DNA of 64,000 bases from Pocillopora verrucosa (taxonomy: Eukaryota; Cnidaria; Anthozoa; Scleractinia; Pocilloporidae): the NCBI RefSeq assembly GCF_036669915.1, contig NC_089321.1:11957914-12021913 (forward strand). Reading direction: 5' to 3'. Positions 23,101 to 34,102 of this stretch are shown here, one piece after another. A program made the position numbers and the translations under genes. Below the pieces are notes generated by a model. The model ran no database searches. It was not told where the DNA came from and saw only the letters and a program-made list of their open reading frames with translations. Within the stretch, counting starts at the first letter, position 1, and each line of letters opens with the position of its first letter.

Positions 23101-25113
23101 AACTGAAGCAAGGACAAAAAGTGCTTAAATGATAACAGGTGCCATGACCTACATTGCCATGATACAGATGCTTTACCCCTTACGGCAATTTTTTCTTGTT
23201 GAATGAGATATGTGACAGAGAAGGTTTGACAGAAACTTTCCTGAAAATGGCAACCTTATCTGTTTTGATATGGGCTTCTCCCCATGAAATGAAAACAAGC
23301 AATGAGAATTTTAAAAATGCAGCCATTTGCCTCCATAGTGTTACTACTGAAATAATGTAGTTCCCATTCTTTTGCGTGCATAAAAAATTCTTGCATGTTA
23401 CAAGCATGTGCACCCATTTTGCCGCTGTGCCATTATTCTCTAGTTTATTTCAACCCTTTACACCCTAACATCAGTAGGAATATTCTCCATACAGTTCTCT
23501 CTGGATTTCTTAAGGTACTAACCAGGAGAATTTGTTTAACAATAAATAGCTTTTTTATATGGTAGTCACTTCCTTTATTCTTGTGACCTAAATGTGTGAT
23601 TCAGCAGGGTAAAAATGTAAGGAGAAATTACAAGTGGTCAGTTGTAAACCAAACACCTGACAAGCATGTAACCTTTAATAACAAAACTTCACCATGGTTT
23701 TTGTTAAAAAAATTTAGTGGTATCTAGAAGATAACTGTGAAAACCAACCCCTACAGGAGACTGGCTTCTATGATTTCTCCTGAATGCATTACCACTGAAT
23801 CAAATTTAAAGATCACAAGAATAAAGAAAATGATCACCAATTTTAGGAGCTGCTGATTATCGAACAAATTCTCCTTTTTGGTATCATAAGAAAAAAAAAA
23901 CAGTGTGAACAATATGAATACTACTGTTCAGGTGGAAAGAGTTTTATTTAAACTAGAGAATTCTGCAACATGTAGCCACATTTTACTATAAACGTTGATA
24001 CTTCAAGAACACCCAGCTGCAGTTACAATGGCACGCGTCAGTTTCCTGCTAAATGACAAAACATTTTTTATGTACAGTAGAGGCAAATTAGATTCTATAG
24101 GTTGTAAACCAAACATCTGACAAGCAGCACGGTAACCCTTTATAACAAACTTCACCATATTTCTCATCAATCTTTCAAGAAAATGCACTGTAGCTAAGAA
24201 GCACAGTGAATGCCTTTGCTGCAGATGGGTAACCGAGTATCAGGCGAAAATAAAATTGAATCAAGTCTTGCTGGCATCTGCGGGAAGTGATATGACAGCC
24301 GCCCCATTTCGTACCAGCAGCAATTAAAGAAATTGTGAAAGTTTTGATTTCTCTCCGTGTTATAGATTCTAGAAAATAGGTGTATAACATCCTTGATTAC
24401 GTTGTTTTTGGTTGGATACCCGTGCATATTTAACGATTGCAACTCGTACTTCTTATTTTGAGTAAAGTAAGTTAGTGTGATAATGAAAACTTAGATACAT
24501 GTACATTGTACAAGGAGCAATCTCAAATTCAGAACATTTCAAATTTTAAATGCTATTATTTACTTTAATCCTATTCTTTTAATTCTGTGGATCACCATCT
24601 ACCCGTCAACACTATGATGATAAGATTAAGCGGAGCCATCGCAGCATCCTTTGGGGCGTTTAAGATTTCAGCTGCTGGCCTTTTGAAAATGACATTAAAT
24701 ATTCACGAAACAAATTCAGATAACGACACAGCTAAAAATAAAAAAGGATTCAACAGATATTAAAGTAAAAAGTATTAGCTTCTGAGCAGCATTTTTGAGG
24801 GTGAAATATTACATAATTCTCATCAACTTTTAGTGGGCGTTTAAGAGGTAATTGTAAAAGGGCTGTAGTGAGACTTCGAACGCGAAAACGTTCTGAGCTT
24901 ACCTTCGCTGTATAAAAACACCATACTGATAACCATACATAGAGGATGATAGTTAAACTCGTGAGCTGTTCCATCCCAAGCAAATCCACCGAGATATTTT
25001 CCCATCCATATGCCAGTGAGAACCATGGCCAAGATCCCGAAAATTTGAATCGCGCCCACAGAGAGGATAAAAACAAATGGCGATCCCATTGACTCCCGTT
25101 CGCTAGGCGCCAT
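20162..25113 (-). CDS. CYB561: Cytochrome b561, copy 3 (older, intact paralogue)
   Basis: CYB561-family transmembrane cytochrome. Exons on the minus strand: 24903-25113, 22579-22781, 21503-21666 and 20162-20315, total 732 nt, 243 aa. Heme-ligand histidines are H56 (NYHPLCM), H90 (KLVHFG), H124 (YSLHSW) and H163 (LKVHVFFG). The C-terminus after the last membrane segment is short and acidic ([10 protein letters not shown]). The start chosen is the ATG at 25111-25113 (MAPSERES), which matches copy 2; an in-frame upstream ATG at 25144-25146 would add 11 residues. Exon-intron positions match copies 1 and 2, but introns are unrelated in sequence and full of short repeats, so this copy split off earlier. 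It is head-to-head with TMEM98, with 623 bp between start codons, which may be a shared promoter region. Confidence 0.93.
20477..20542. repeat. Tandem repeat, 3 x 22 bp
   Basis: Three perfect copies of a 22-bp unit containing GCTAATTGCTTGGCTACTG in intron 3 of CYB561 copy 3. Confidence 0.95.
20631..20870. repeat. Short TTAA/CCC repeat plus partial second copy
   Basis: TTAACCCTTTCATTCGCAAG to about 20791, followed directly by a truncated copy (GTGACTAGCATCTAATTTCT) to about 20870. Confidence 0.6.
21293..21478. repeat. Short TTAA/CCC repeat, 5' eroded
   Basis: Contains GTTTGGAGAATTTGGTATCA and ends GGGAGTTTAAGGGTTGAA, matching the family's right end. Confidence 0.6.
23451..23648. repeat. Short TTAA/CCC repeat
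   Basis: Starts CAACCCTTTACACCCTAACA, with GGAGAATTTGTTTAACAA inside. Confidence 0.65.
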
Positions 25114-25736
25114 GATGAAATATTTCTTGAAAATTCGCTGGGGCAAATGTTGAGCTAAGGCACGTGAGTCAGCTTCGCTTTCAGTAACAGCTATTTCTCC
25201 GCAAAAGTTTTACCATCTATTGTCATTTCAGACGTCGGTTGAATGGGTTTGCACTTGTCTGGTCTTAAATAGCCCCTTGTAGGGAGGGTAGAGGGAAGTT
25301 ATCTCTTCCGAGATTAATATACGATTCTTTTTCCCTCTTTTACAAAATCCAGCTATTTTTTCTCCTTAAAAACCGAGACAAATTTTCAATACAATTCAAA
25401 CATCATTTAAAGTTTAAGAATATAACAGCAAAAATATTTTCTCATAAAACGTCTTAAACCATACCGAAAAAAACTGACCCTACCCTGGCTTAGTGATTTT
25501 TTTTTCAAGTTCGGAGGTAAATCCCTAGGGAAGTTTACGAAAGGCTCTCGATTCAGATAGTCCAATTAAAATAGACAAACGCTCTCCGAGAGTTTGTCGG
25601 ACATAATTCGGGTTTCCCCAGAAGATCTTGTTTGTATTCGGACTCGCGGCAATATTCGCGCCTGTTACGAACAGATCCGAATCAAAACACTATGTAAGGA
25701 AGGGGAAATGTGAATGATTCCACTCTCGCGGCCATT
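25114..25736. promoter_or_regulatory. Divergent intergenic region CYB561-3 / TMEM98
   Basis: The 623 bp between two head-to-head start codons. No other gene is visible. It holds the conserved CYB561 upstream block and is a candidate bidirectional promoter. Confidence 0.4.
25267..25310 (-). promoter_or_regulatory. Conserved upstream element of CYB561 copy 3
   Basis: AAATAGCCCCTTGTAGGGAG followed by a purine-rich stretch and TTATCTC, 155 bp upstream of the start codon. Intron sequence around this gene no longer aligns with copies 1 and 2, so retention of this block suggests selection. It lies in the 623-bp gap shared with TMEM98. Confidence 0.5.
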
Positions 25737-28700
25737 ATGACTCCGACCTTGATCATTGCGGTTAGCCTACTGGGAACAGTTGTCACGGCTTCTCTTTTCG
25801 CTTTGTTGTTGCTTATTTGTACCAAACGGCGTTGCAGGAAAGCTGAATTTTCACAACAGCAATATCAGTGAGTTTGAGTGATATGTAGTTTGTCAGTTGA
25901 CTAGAGGAATTAGGTTAGATGCAGTGTTCCACCTGATTGTGCTGATATTAATTTTACTTACTTTTGCTAATTTTGATAGTTTAACGCTTATGTTTAATAG
26001 ACCCTCGGCTAAATACAGGAATTATCGCAAAACTTTCATATATGACTGGCAACTTTAATTTATGAGTCAGAGGAATGATTTGACGCAGAGGGTGAAAGCA
26101 TATTCCTAGATAGCAAGATCATTTGCGAAAACGTCCGTACAAGAGGATTAGTAATGAAATTGGACTTTTCACACCCTGTTTTAAGACTCAAGATCTCAAA
26201 AACGATACCCTGCTTGGCACATAATCCCACTTGGGAAAAACAAGGGAATCCCCCTCTCCCCTTCAACACCAGGTAATGATTAAAAGATCGGTAGTCCAGT
26301 TGCAGCATAGAATCGTGTACAGTACCACTTGTATGTACCTCTGCATCACACACGCACATCAGAAATCTCTTGCATCGCACACACAAAACACGTACTCTGT
26401 GTGTATTACTGCATGTACCGCACCTGTTCATACGACTCATACAAGGTAGAATTTGGATTAGTACAACGTTCTTGTTTCTCTTCTTAGAACAATTTTCCAT
26501 TGATTGTTGCAAACCCAGACCCACAGTAATATCAATGGCCTGTCATTGAAAGCAAATTAAAGAAAATGTCCATAGGGTGATGACGCTCTTTAAATAAACT
26601 TTGTTAAGTGTAGGAAAACATCAGTGACCTGGTTGTGATTGGTGTAAGTTTTGCATCTGATTGGTTGACAGCAGGGTGCAAATTTTTGTGACCAATCACA
26701 GAGGGAAGTAAAGCAAAACTAAGATGATCCTAGATGTAAATTGCTTTTAACACTCAATTTAAACTTTTCTTATCAATCTCATCTGGATAACTCAGACTGC
26801 TACGATGCAGAGTGAAACAAGATGGCTGAAATTATTCTGTGATGCTTTTAGGGGTATTGAAGATCTTGAAGTATTGATTAAAACAGCTCAGGTTGTTGCC
26901 ACACCTGGAGTGGAGTGTACTCCTTGCTAGTGATTAAGATTACTGAAAAGATTAAGCAGAACTTTATTCAAATAGTGATCAGTTGATTTTTGTAAAAAAT
27001 GCTTCAGGAAATAAGTAATAATCAACTTGAATTTTCATGTGACATTTGAAATAAAATGAGTCATAATTTAAGTAGTTATTTTCTATCTTTTTCAAGGAAG
27101 CAGGATGCAGAGCTGGTGCAGGCGGCATGGAACACATCTCATACTGAACTGGGTTTGGATGGGTTTTCTCCACAGGATGACCTGGTGAATATTTACCCTT
27201 TACACCTTAATATCAGTATACATATTCTCCATACTGTTCCCAATGCATTTCATAAGGTGCTGACTTGGAGAATTTGTTTAGCAATCAAGAGCCTCTATAG
27301 TTGGTAATCGTCTTCTATATTCTCTTGACCTTACTGTTTGATTCAGGGGTGATATTTTAGCCCTTTAACTCCCAGATCAAATTTGTAATTCTCCTTACTG
27401 TCGACAATACAATTCTTATAATGTAAGTTCAGAGAATTTAGTATTGGATTAACTAATTATTCCCAAATTGATATTTTTCTTTATTCTCATCACTTACCTG
27501 GTGAATACTGTATTAATATTGTAAGGAGAAATTTTGTCTTGGTCACTTGCGGGAGTTAAAGGGTTAAGGATAAATTAGATGCTAGTCACTCTTGGAGTTC
27601 AAGGGGTGAACCCTTTAACTCCCAGAAGTTATTGAGATGTAACTTCTCCCTATAATATCCACACACTATCTAGCAAACAGGTAATGAGAATACTTAAACA
27701 TATCACATAAAATTTGTTTTTCTTGATCTAACACCAAATTCTCCAAACCAATTTAGAAGGAAATGTGTAGCAGCTAGAGGGGAGAATTAACAATCAGATC
27801 TTTGGAGTTAAAGGGTTAGGTAATAGAAAATGGATTAGAAATAAGAGGACAGTAGGTGACCCAGTATTATTTGATTGTATTAATTACGATAATTAATTAA
27901 ATGTCTTGGCATTTCTGATATTCATACTTTTCAATTTTAAGCCAGAAATGTTTCTGGATCCAGATTGGAGTGGCGATGCTGAGTAAGTTCAACAGAGTGA
28001 TGTGAAAACATAAGGGTGAAAATTAATTAATGTGTCATTGTCGGTTACTTGACAAAATCTCACAATAAGTAAGTGTTACATTGTATGAACAGAAGAAACA
28101 GTTATCTGATTGGTTTAGCTGGTTGCACAAGTTTTAGGTTACACAGTCACACTGTTATTACCATCGTTATCATTATTGTTGTAATTATCATCATTTTTGT
28201 TATTTTTCATTAAAACATTACTAAAAATCAATGATTTTCATCATTATCATTCTCTCTTAAATTTTTGTAAATTTTATGAATATTATCTCTTACATGGATT
28301 ACAATCTCTTATTTTCAATTCAATTTTTGATTGTCTAATTTTTATTGCTTCAGACACCTGATATCGCACTGCATCGACTTGTTGAAGTCCTGTCATGTAC
28401 TAACAGAACAGCTTGTTGCCCACACAATGGAGAGCAGTGGAACAATCAAGTCACCAACAGAAATGGATAAAATTGTGACTGCAGCAAAGAAAATTAGGCC
28501 AAGGTGATGTGCAGTTAAAGCATCCTGTACTTTTCTTGATGGCCTGGACCTCCTGGCATTTGAAACAGGAAACTTTAGTCATGCAAAACAGTTCAGATCA
28601 AAGCAAAAAAAACTGACTGCATTGAATAACATTAGCAGAAACGTGCATAAGACATGCACTTTGGTGCTTGTTTTATTATGCATGAAACACCATAAACGTG

Positions 28701-30092
28701 CAAAGGTATTGTGTATGCATTGGCCATTTACCTCTGAGCTGTTAAGTGTTGCATATTTCAGATAATTTGTTTTCCCAATATGGAGGGTATTTGGTGACTC
28801 TTACCTTATAATTCCTGTTTTGCTCTACTTTGAATAAGTTTGTGTCACTATTAAATACTCTTTTTTTAGGTTACTAACTTCTATAATCCTACAGGTTTTA
28901 GAGTTGTTGACAAGCATCTGAATTTTTGCTTTGTAAAGCATGGTTGCCTAGAAGGAAATTGGAAAATATTACAGAAGGATGTTCAGTTTTGCAATCTGAA
29001 AAATTTTTCTCTTCCAGAGTGGATGAGCTGGTCAAAGCAATGTATATACCTTCAGACTCCAAGCAAATTGAAGAGAAGTAAGGAAATGACAACATACATG
29101 TTTTTCATGGTCAAAATATAAAACCCTTGATAAATCATTTGAGAGATGCAGTATTTCAAATTATAATACATGAATATTTCAATACTACTGTCAGTATCTT
29201 AACTGCCATTTAATGAATGGGCTATGATAACAAAATCTATTTGGACAAGATACAAGTACATGTAAGAACATTGTGTATGTGCTCAGACACAATACTACAT
29301 GTACAGGTACATTGTATAACGAATCCGGAGACTGAGGAAAACAAGAAAATAAGTCAAATACTGAGGTCATAAATCTGTTCTAATATTAACAATGATTTTG
29401 TTTGAACATGAAGGTCAACAGCTCTCTACAAATCTGTCTGCCAGTTGCTTCAGGTAAAACTGACTTTTTGTTCACAAAAATAGCTATAAATACCCAGTCT
29501 ATGCCATTCAAACATACATGTACTGTGGTTCTAAAAGATGGCCATCTGTTGGTGCAAAAAACAACCTTTAAAACTGTAGTTAAAAAGGGGCTGGAAAAAA
29601 AGGTCTGTGTGACTCCAGTTAGACTGCAAGATCCTCCTTCCAAATTGTTTTGTTTATTTAAAACGTAAGGAGAATTTGAGGCCATATCAAAATTTAATGA
29701 GGGAATCATTTTGCACACCCCTTGAGTTTGTTGGTATTGTGGTTTGTATTTGTGTCCTGATATCTGATGTGATTGGTCATGCACATAAATGTTAAACTTC
29801 TCACAATCATACTGTACTGTGTACTCTACCTTTGACAGTTTCATTGCTCATTCAACATTAACAGGTTGTTAGAGGTGCCTCTAACAGACCAGATGCACTT
29901 GCTTGGGCTGGTGAAATTATTGTTGCCATAGAGAAACACATGGAAGTAATGCAGTCAGAATGTCAGTCAGTGTGTTCATCTTGCTCATCTATACAGAGCA
30001 CAGCCAGCTCAGTGTCCTGCCTTTGCCAACAGTCAGTGGTAATGGTCACAAACCAAGCCTATTGCTGCCCAGGGAACACGGCTGTGTATTAA
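25737..30092 (+). CDS. TMEM98: TMEM98 orthologue, single-pass membrane protein
   Basis: Orthologue of vertebrate TMEM98, an ER/plasma-membrane single-pass protein known in vertebrates to bind the membrane-tethered transcription factor MYRF and restrain its self-cleavage. Seven exons: 25737-25867, 27097-27184, 27942-27982, 28354-28503, 29018-29077, 29414-29453 and 29865-30092, 738 nt in total, 245 aa (human 226 aa). All junctions keep phase. Residues about 4-28 form the membrane segment, followed by a basic KRRCRK stretch. Family-typical segments are LISHCIDLLKSCHVLTEQLV, a KKIRPRVDELVKAMY-like stretch, and a helical C-terminal part. The tail after the last helix is unusually rich in Cys, Ser and Gln (QSVCSSCSS, CLCQQ, YCC), unlike vertebrates. 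Intron 2 begins with a short repeat only about 8 bp after the donor site. Confidence 0.9.
27193..27610. repeat. Nested pair of short TTAA/CCC repeats
   Basis: An outer copy (27193-27359 continued at 27568-27610) is interrupted by a complete inner copy at 27360-27567 (GCCCTTTAACTCCCAG to GGGAGTTAAAGGGTTAA). The outer copy starts about 8 bp after the TMEM98 exon-2 donor. Confidence 0.8.
27609..27818. repeat. Short TTAA/CCC repeat
   Basis: AACCCTTTAACTCCCAGAAG to GGAGTTAAAGGGTTA, directly behind the nested pair. Confidence 0.75.
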
Positions 30093-32606
30093 CTATCCCA
30101 GGGTTTGATGCAGGCCGCAAACCTATAGCATTCAGAACAGATAACCAGTAGGCCATTTTACAGTTGTGTACTTAGTTGCCAAGCTTGTGATTTGGAGTAA
30201 GGCTGAAGGTGACCTGGTTGTGATAGAGGCCAGTATCTAGTTTGCATAACAATTAATGTAATTTACATTTGAAAAGCAGCAAGGTTTGTATCATCACCCT
30301 TAGTTTCACTTCTGTTCAAAGGCTTGGCAACCAAGCATGCAGCTATAAAATGGACTATTACATGTAATATAAACTAAGGAATAATTTTTTTTAAGTGGTT
30401 TTAAGCTGGTCCCACCTCTGTCAGTAATATTAGAGTTTTGTAATTGCTGCCTTTACATTTTTGATTGATCTGTCATACTGTCACATCTGCATTTCCACTT
30501 CAACTTTTTGTTCCATATTGTGCTTAAATGTTTGTTACATGTAGAAATGTGTGAAAGAAAATTTCCATAGTTGCTGATATATTTTCCGAAGGGAAAGCAT
30601 CTAATGACAAGACTTGTTTGGTATAGAAAAGTTTTGTCATGCTTTATGTCATTGACAACTTGTTTTTCCAAACAAATCACAAAAAATAATAATCATCATT
30701 GGAATGATATTATAATGATTATTAAAATAGAAGTATAATAATTATGATGCGGTTACATGTGTAGCAAAAATAAGATAAGTGGACGTTTTAGTACTCAGTC
30801 TGTTTCAGTCTGACTCCCTTCTTGTTTGCAATATGTTTTGGCACTTACAGTCTGTACAGCAATCTTGTTTCACTGAAAACTCGTGGAATGAAATGACTTT
30901 GAGTGATTTGATAACTTCTTGCCGGTTAACTATCGTAAGGACCTGTAGCCCGAGACTTTGACCTTGCAATGTGGAACACTTAGGTTGATCAATTTGCGAA
31001 CCATGGCTTCCAACGTGCCTCACGCACAGGCAACGGAAGAAGCTCAAGGACTCTAAGAAGAAACTGTGGATTGTGTTATGTTTTTCTTAACTGATTGATG
31101 AAATAATACGTAACTCTCGCTTGCCTTCGTCCATGGTGGCACTATATGGGGCTTTTGGGCAAAAAACTTTCATTGGTTTCTACGCTCTATTATGTCACGC
31201 AGACTTTATTTTGCCATGTAGCGCAAAATTTTATTTAACATGATCAGATCCATGATCCGTGATCTGATCCGTGACCCGATCCTTGAGCTGATCTGTGATC
31301 TGATTCGTGATCCAGTCTCAGATCCGATCCGTGATCCGATCCGATCTGTTCCGATCCAGATTTTGTCGACGCCAAAATATCAAGGTCATTTTAGAACAGT
31401 TCAGAAATCACTCTAAAAGGTCATTTTAGCTCATTTTAGCTTATTTTAGGTCGTTTTAGACCATTCTTGTTTTAGAAACTGACGGCTTTGACTTTTATCC
31501 TCTTTAAATAAAGGTCATAATTATTGCAAGACTTCAATCCGTTGATATAACAAGGAATATATTATGCTTAACTCTCAGACAAATGAAACAAAGTGAAATC
31601 TCCATCATGGTACAGAAGAGGGGAGGGGTGAATGAAGCCTGACTCGGTTTTTGTTGTGTGTCGGTCTTTTGGTAATGATTTACCATCAATGAACATTATT
31701 TTTCTTTATGCACTAGTGGATTTTAAGAGCATGGTTTTTACACGCTAGATACCCTGACAGAACTCATGACATCATCTAAAAAGATATTGCTTCAAAGAAT
31801 CAGTGATCCATGGAAAATTTGATTGTACTCAATGTTTTCCTGATAATAAATCATATCTCTCAATTGTTTAATAAAAAACGGTTGCCATACATCAGCTTGC
31901 GACATGTAACCGGATCTGGGAATGATTTATGGACCATTCCTTATGACCAATTAGTCGTAAAAGAGAAAAAAAAACACTTAACGAGGTTACGTGAGATTCG
32001 CTGGATACTAAAAACGTTTCTCCTTATTTTGAAAGGGAATTCTTACATTGCTAACTTACTGGAAAAAAATAAATAAAACAAGAGATCAATAAAAAACAAA
32101 AAGAGTTTCGTACATGCGATGGCTCCTAATTCAGGGCAATTACGTCCGCAAGTTCAAATCAAATAAATTCTTGTAATATCGTCTTCCAAAACTGTACAGT
32201 TCTCTAAGAAGTTACCGTAAAACTTAGTTCTTCTGACGTTAGATCCTCTCAATATGTGACCCTCCATGGAAAACAAGGAATAAGGTGAACGCATGGACAC
32301 GCTAGTGAGATGACACACCGGCTTTGGAGCTGCGTGTCGCATTTGCATGCCTAGTTAAAATTTTGCGACCACCGATAACGAACTTTAAAAATCGATAACA
32401 ATTGATCACTCAAGTAGCAAAATTGGCAATCCCCAATTTTTCATTCATCATTCATTATAGTTATCGACTCAGTGATATTGACACGAAGTGACACTTTAAG
32501 CCAGAGATTTTTATAAATTTTAAGTTGTGCTTTTATTCTTTACAAGTATTGCTTCAAGAGAATACACTTTTTCGGAAGCACATTCAGTGTGGCGACTTAA
32601 AACACT
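30093..32606. other. Intergenic, no supported gene
   Basis: TMEM98 3' UTR and beyond. Contains the GATC-rich minisatellite. Open frames at 31810-32076 and 32154-32348 have no recognisable features. Confidence 0.5.
31241..31360. repeat. Degenerate GATC-rich minisatellite
   Basis: Short units such as GATCCGTGATC and GATCTGATCC repeated with variation over about 120 bp. A second simple repeat based on TCATTTTAG follows at 31390-31465. Confidence 0.8.
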
Positions 32607-32726
32607 TACAGTTTTAATGTAGTTTCTGGTATATTCGGTGGAACTGAGTGCACGTTTTCCTTTACAATCAACGGGTATAAAGCCATTCATGTTACCCTCC
32701 AAAATAGTGCATTGGCAAGGTTCTGA
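32607..32726 (-). CDS. Possible orphan exon with LRR-cap-like cysteines
   Basis: A minus-strand open segment preceded by a TAG acceptor (at about 32727) and followed by a perfect donor (ACT|GTAAGT near 32606). It encodes CSEPCQC, then FIPVDCKGK, a cysteine spacing reminiscent of an LRR N-terminal cap (C..C.C....VDC). No leucine-rich repeats or flanking exons could be identified, and a 40-residue segment is too short for confidence. It may be a chance open frame or part of an unrecognised gene downstream of the GPCR. Confidence 0.2.
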
Positions 32727-33220
32727 ACACCCTATCAAGCGACAACAATAAAAATAACTAACGACTGTGGATATAGGAAAGTCATATATTTCAAATGCGA
32801 CATGAACATGAAAGCGATCTTCGCAGTAATGAACACTACTCGAGCAGTAGTGAAAATAAGGCCTGAAAAAAATTCAGGCCTGTAAGGGATTTGATTTTTT
32901 TAAACCATTAAGTAGGAAATGAACATTTCCTTTAATGTGATTCAGTCGAATGAAATAGATAAATAAAACAGAAGAAAAATTGGTATGTAGTGCATATCCA
33001 GAAGTGCAGAAAAGTAAGCTCAACAAATTGCACTCCTGTCGAGGACATCTGCCTTTCTGTCTTCAAGAATCAGATTTGGTAAGGAGTAAATAAGCCTAAA
33101 ATATATCTTCCTTAAAACATAGTTTCGTTCATAATTTCGTTCATCAAGTGGATGGAAAATGCGCTAGAAAAGTGTTCATAAATAGTTAACCAGTTTTTCT
33201 GTGTTTCCGCCTTCCCACTT

Positions 33221-34102
33221 TCACTGGATAACTGGATGCACAACCTGGGTTCGCATTCTAAATATGAACTTTCGCATTTCTTTTTGTCTCCAGCAGTAAA
33301 TTAGTGGATTAACAAGCGAGTTAAACATAACAAATGTTTGTAGCACTAACACGTTGATGGGGCAATAATTATAAAGGCCTGTAGACATCGTGATCTGACA
33401 GAAACAAAGAGGGAGAACGCAGACAACAACAGCAACTATTACTAAGACAGTCGTTTTAAGCGCCTTGTTCTCTTTGGTAAATCTTTCCACTTCTTCTTTG
33501 GGAAGTAGCTGTGCCTTTATTTTTCTTTGGTGGCGACGGGTTTCATGATACAAAATCGCATAAGCTAAGGCCACAAAAACAATACATGAAAAAGTGATGA
33601 GGCCTCCCACAGGAAGTAACACATGGTACATTTTTAACACATTGAAAACCCCGCACATAAAGGCAATGATCCAGGCTACTGACACTGCCATCTTCATGTT
33701 ATGACCAGTTACAATTTTTGAGTAAAACATCGTAAATTTGATTGCTATGAGCCTCTCCAACGTAACCAACATCAGATGAACGTATGACGCCACTACAAAA
33801 ACGGCCAGAGCATCGAAATGGAAACTTCCCACTGTTCGACTGCTCTTGAGACCCAAGAATAGGAATACCCTCCAGAGGATAAACGATGGTTGGCCAAGAA
33901 GACCAGTGAATAAGTCAGTCACGGCTAAACAGGCCAGCAAAATGTTGCTGTTGGTTCGAAGTCGGTGTCTCTCTTTCACGGCCATTATCACCCGCGCGTT
34001 GAGCACAACTGTGAAGGGACAGGCGATGCTGTTAATGATAATACTGATGATGAAACTTACCTCCAGTGGTAAATACGCTGTGTCGCCTTCTTGGTTGGCC
34101 AT
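33221..34102 (-). CDS. Intronless class A (rhodopsin-like) GPCR
   Basis: A single-exon 293-aa seven-transmembrane receptor. TM2 carries LACLAVTD (56-63, sodium-site Asp63). The DRY position reads ERL (116-118), TM4 has Trp144, and TM7 has NPLIY (265-269) followed by a short basic C-tail (KEMRKFIFRMR). The third intracellular loop is basic (RRHQRKIKAQLL). The usual TM3-ECL2 disulfide cysteines are absent and ECL2 is very short, as in melanocortin and adenosine (MECA-type) receptors. TM6 has VCVLPLCFC instead of the common CWxP. The ATG at 34100-34102 gives an N-terminus of about 14 residues before TM1 with no signal peptide. Ligand unknown. Large intronless families of such receptors are typical of cnidarians. 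A dead relative lies at 7317-7850. Confidence 0.9.
   Translation of the reverse strand: MANQEGDTAYLPLEVSFIISIIINSIACPFTVVLNARVIMAVKERHRLRTNSNILLACLAVTDLFTGLLGQPSFILWRVFLFLGLKSSRTVGSFHFDALAVFVVASYVHLMLVTLERLIAIKFTMFYSKIVTGHNMKMAVSVAWIIAFMCGVFNVLKMYHVLLPVGGLITFSCIVFVALAYAILYHETRRHQRKIKAQLLPKEEVERFTKENKALKTTVLVIVAVVVCVLPLCFCQITMSTGLYNYCPINVLVLQTFVMFNSLVNPLIYCWRQKEMRKFIFRMRTQVVHPVIQ

Noticed and set aside
26060..26524. 154-aa minus-strand ORF with several Cys pairs resembling a zinc finger
   Set aside because: It lies wholly in TMEM98 intron 1 on the opposite strand, over ACA-rich simple sequence; cysteine spacing fits no known finger.
29386..29844. 152-aa minus-strand ORF
   Set aside because: Antisense to TMEM98 exon 6 and its flanking introns; no domain features; a chance frame.
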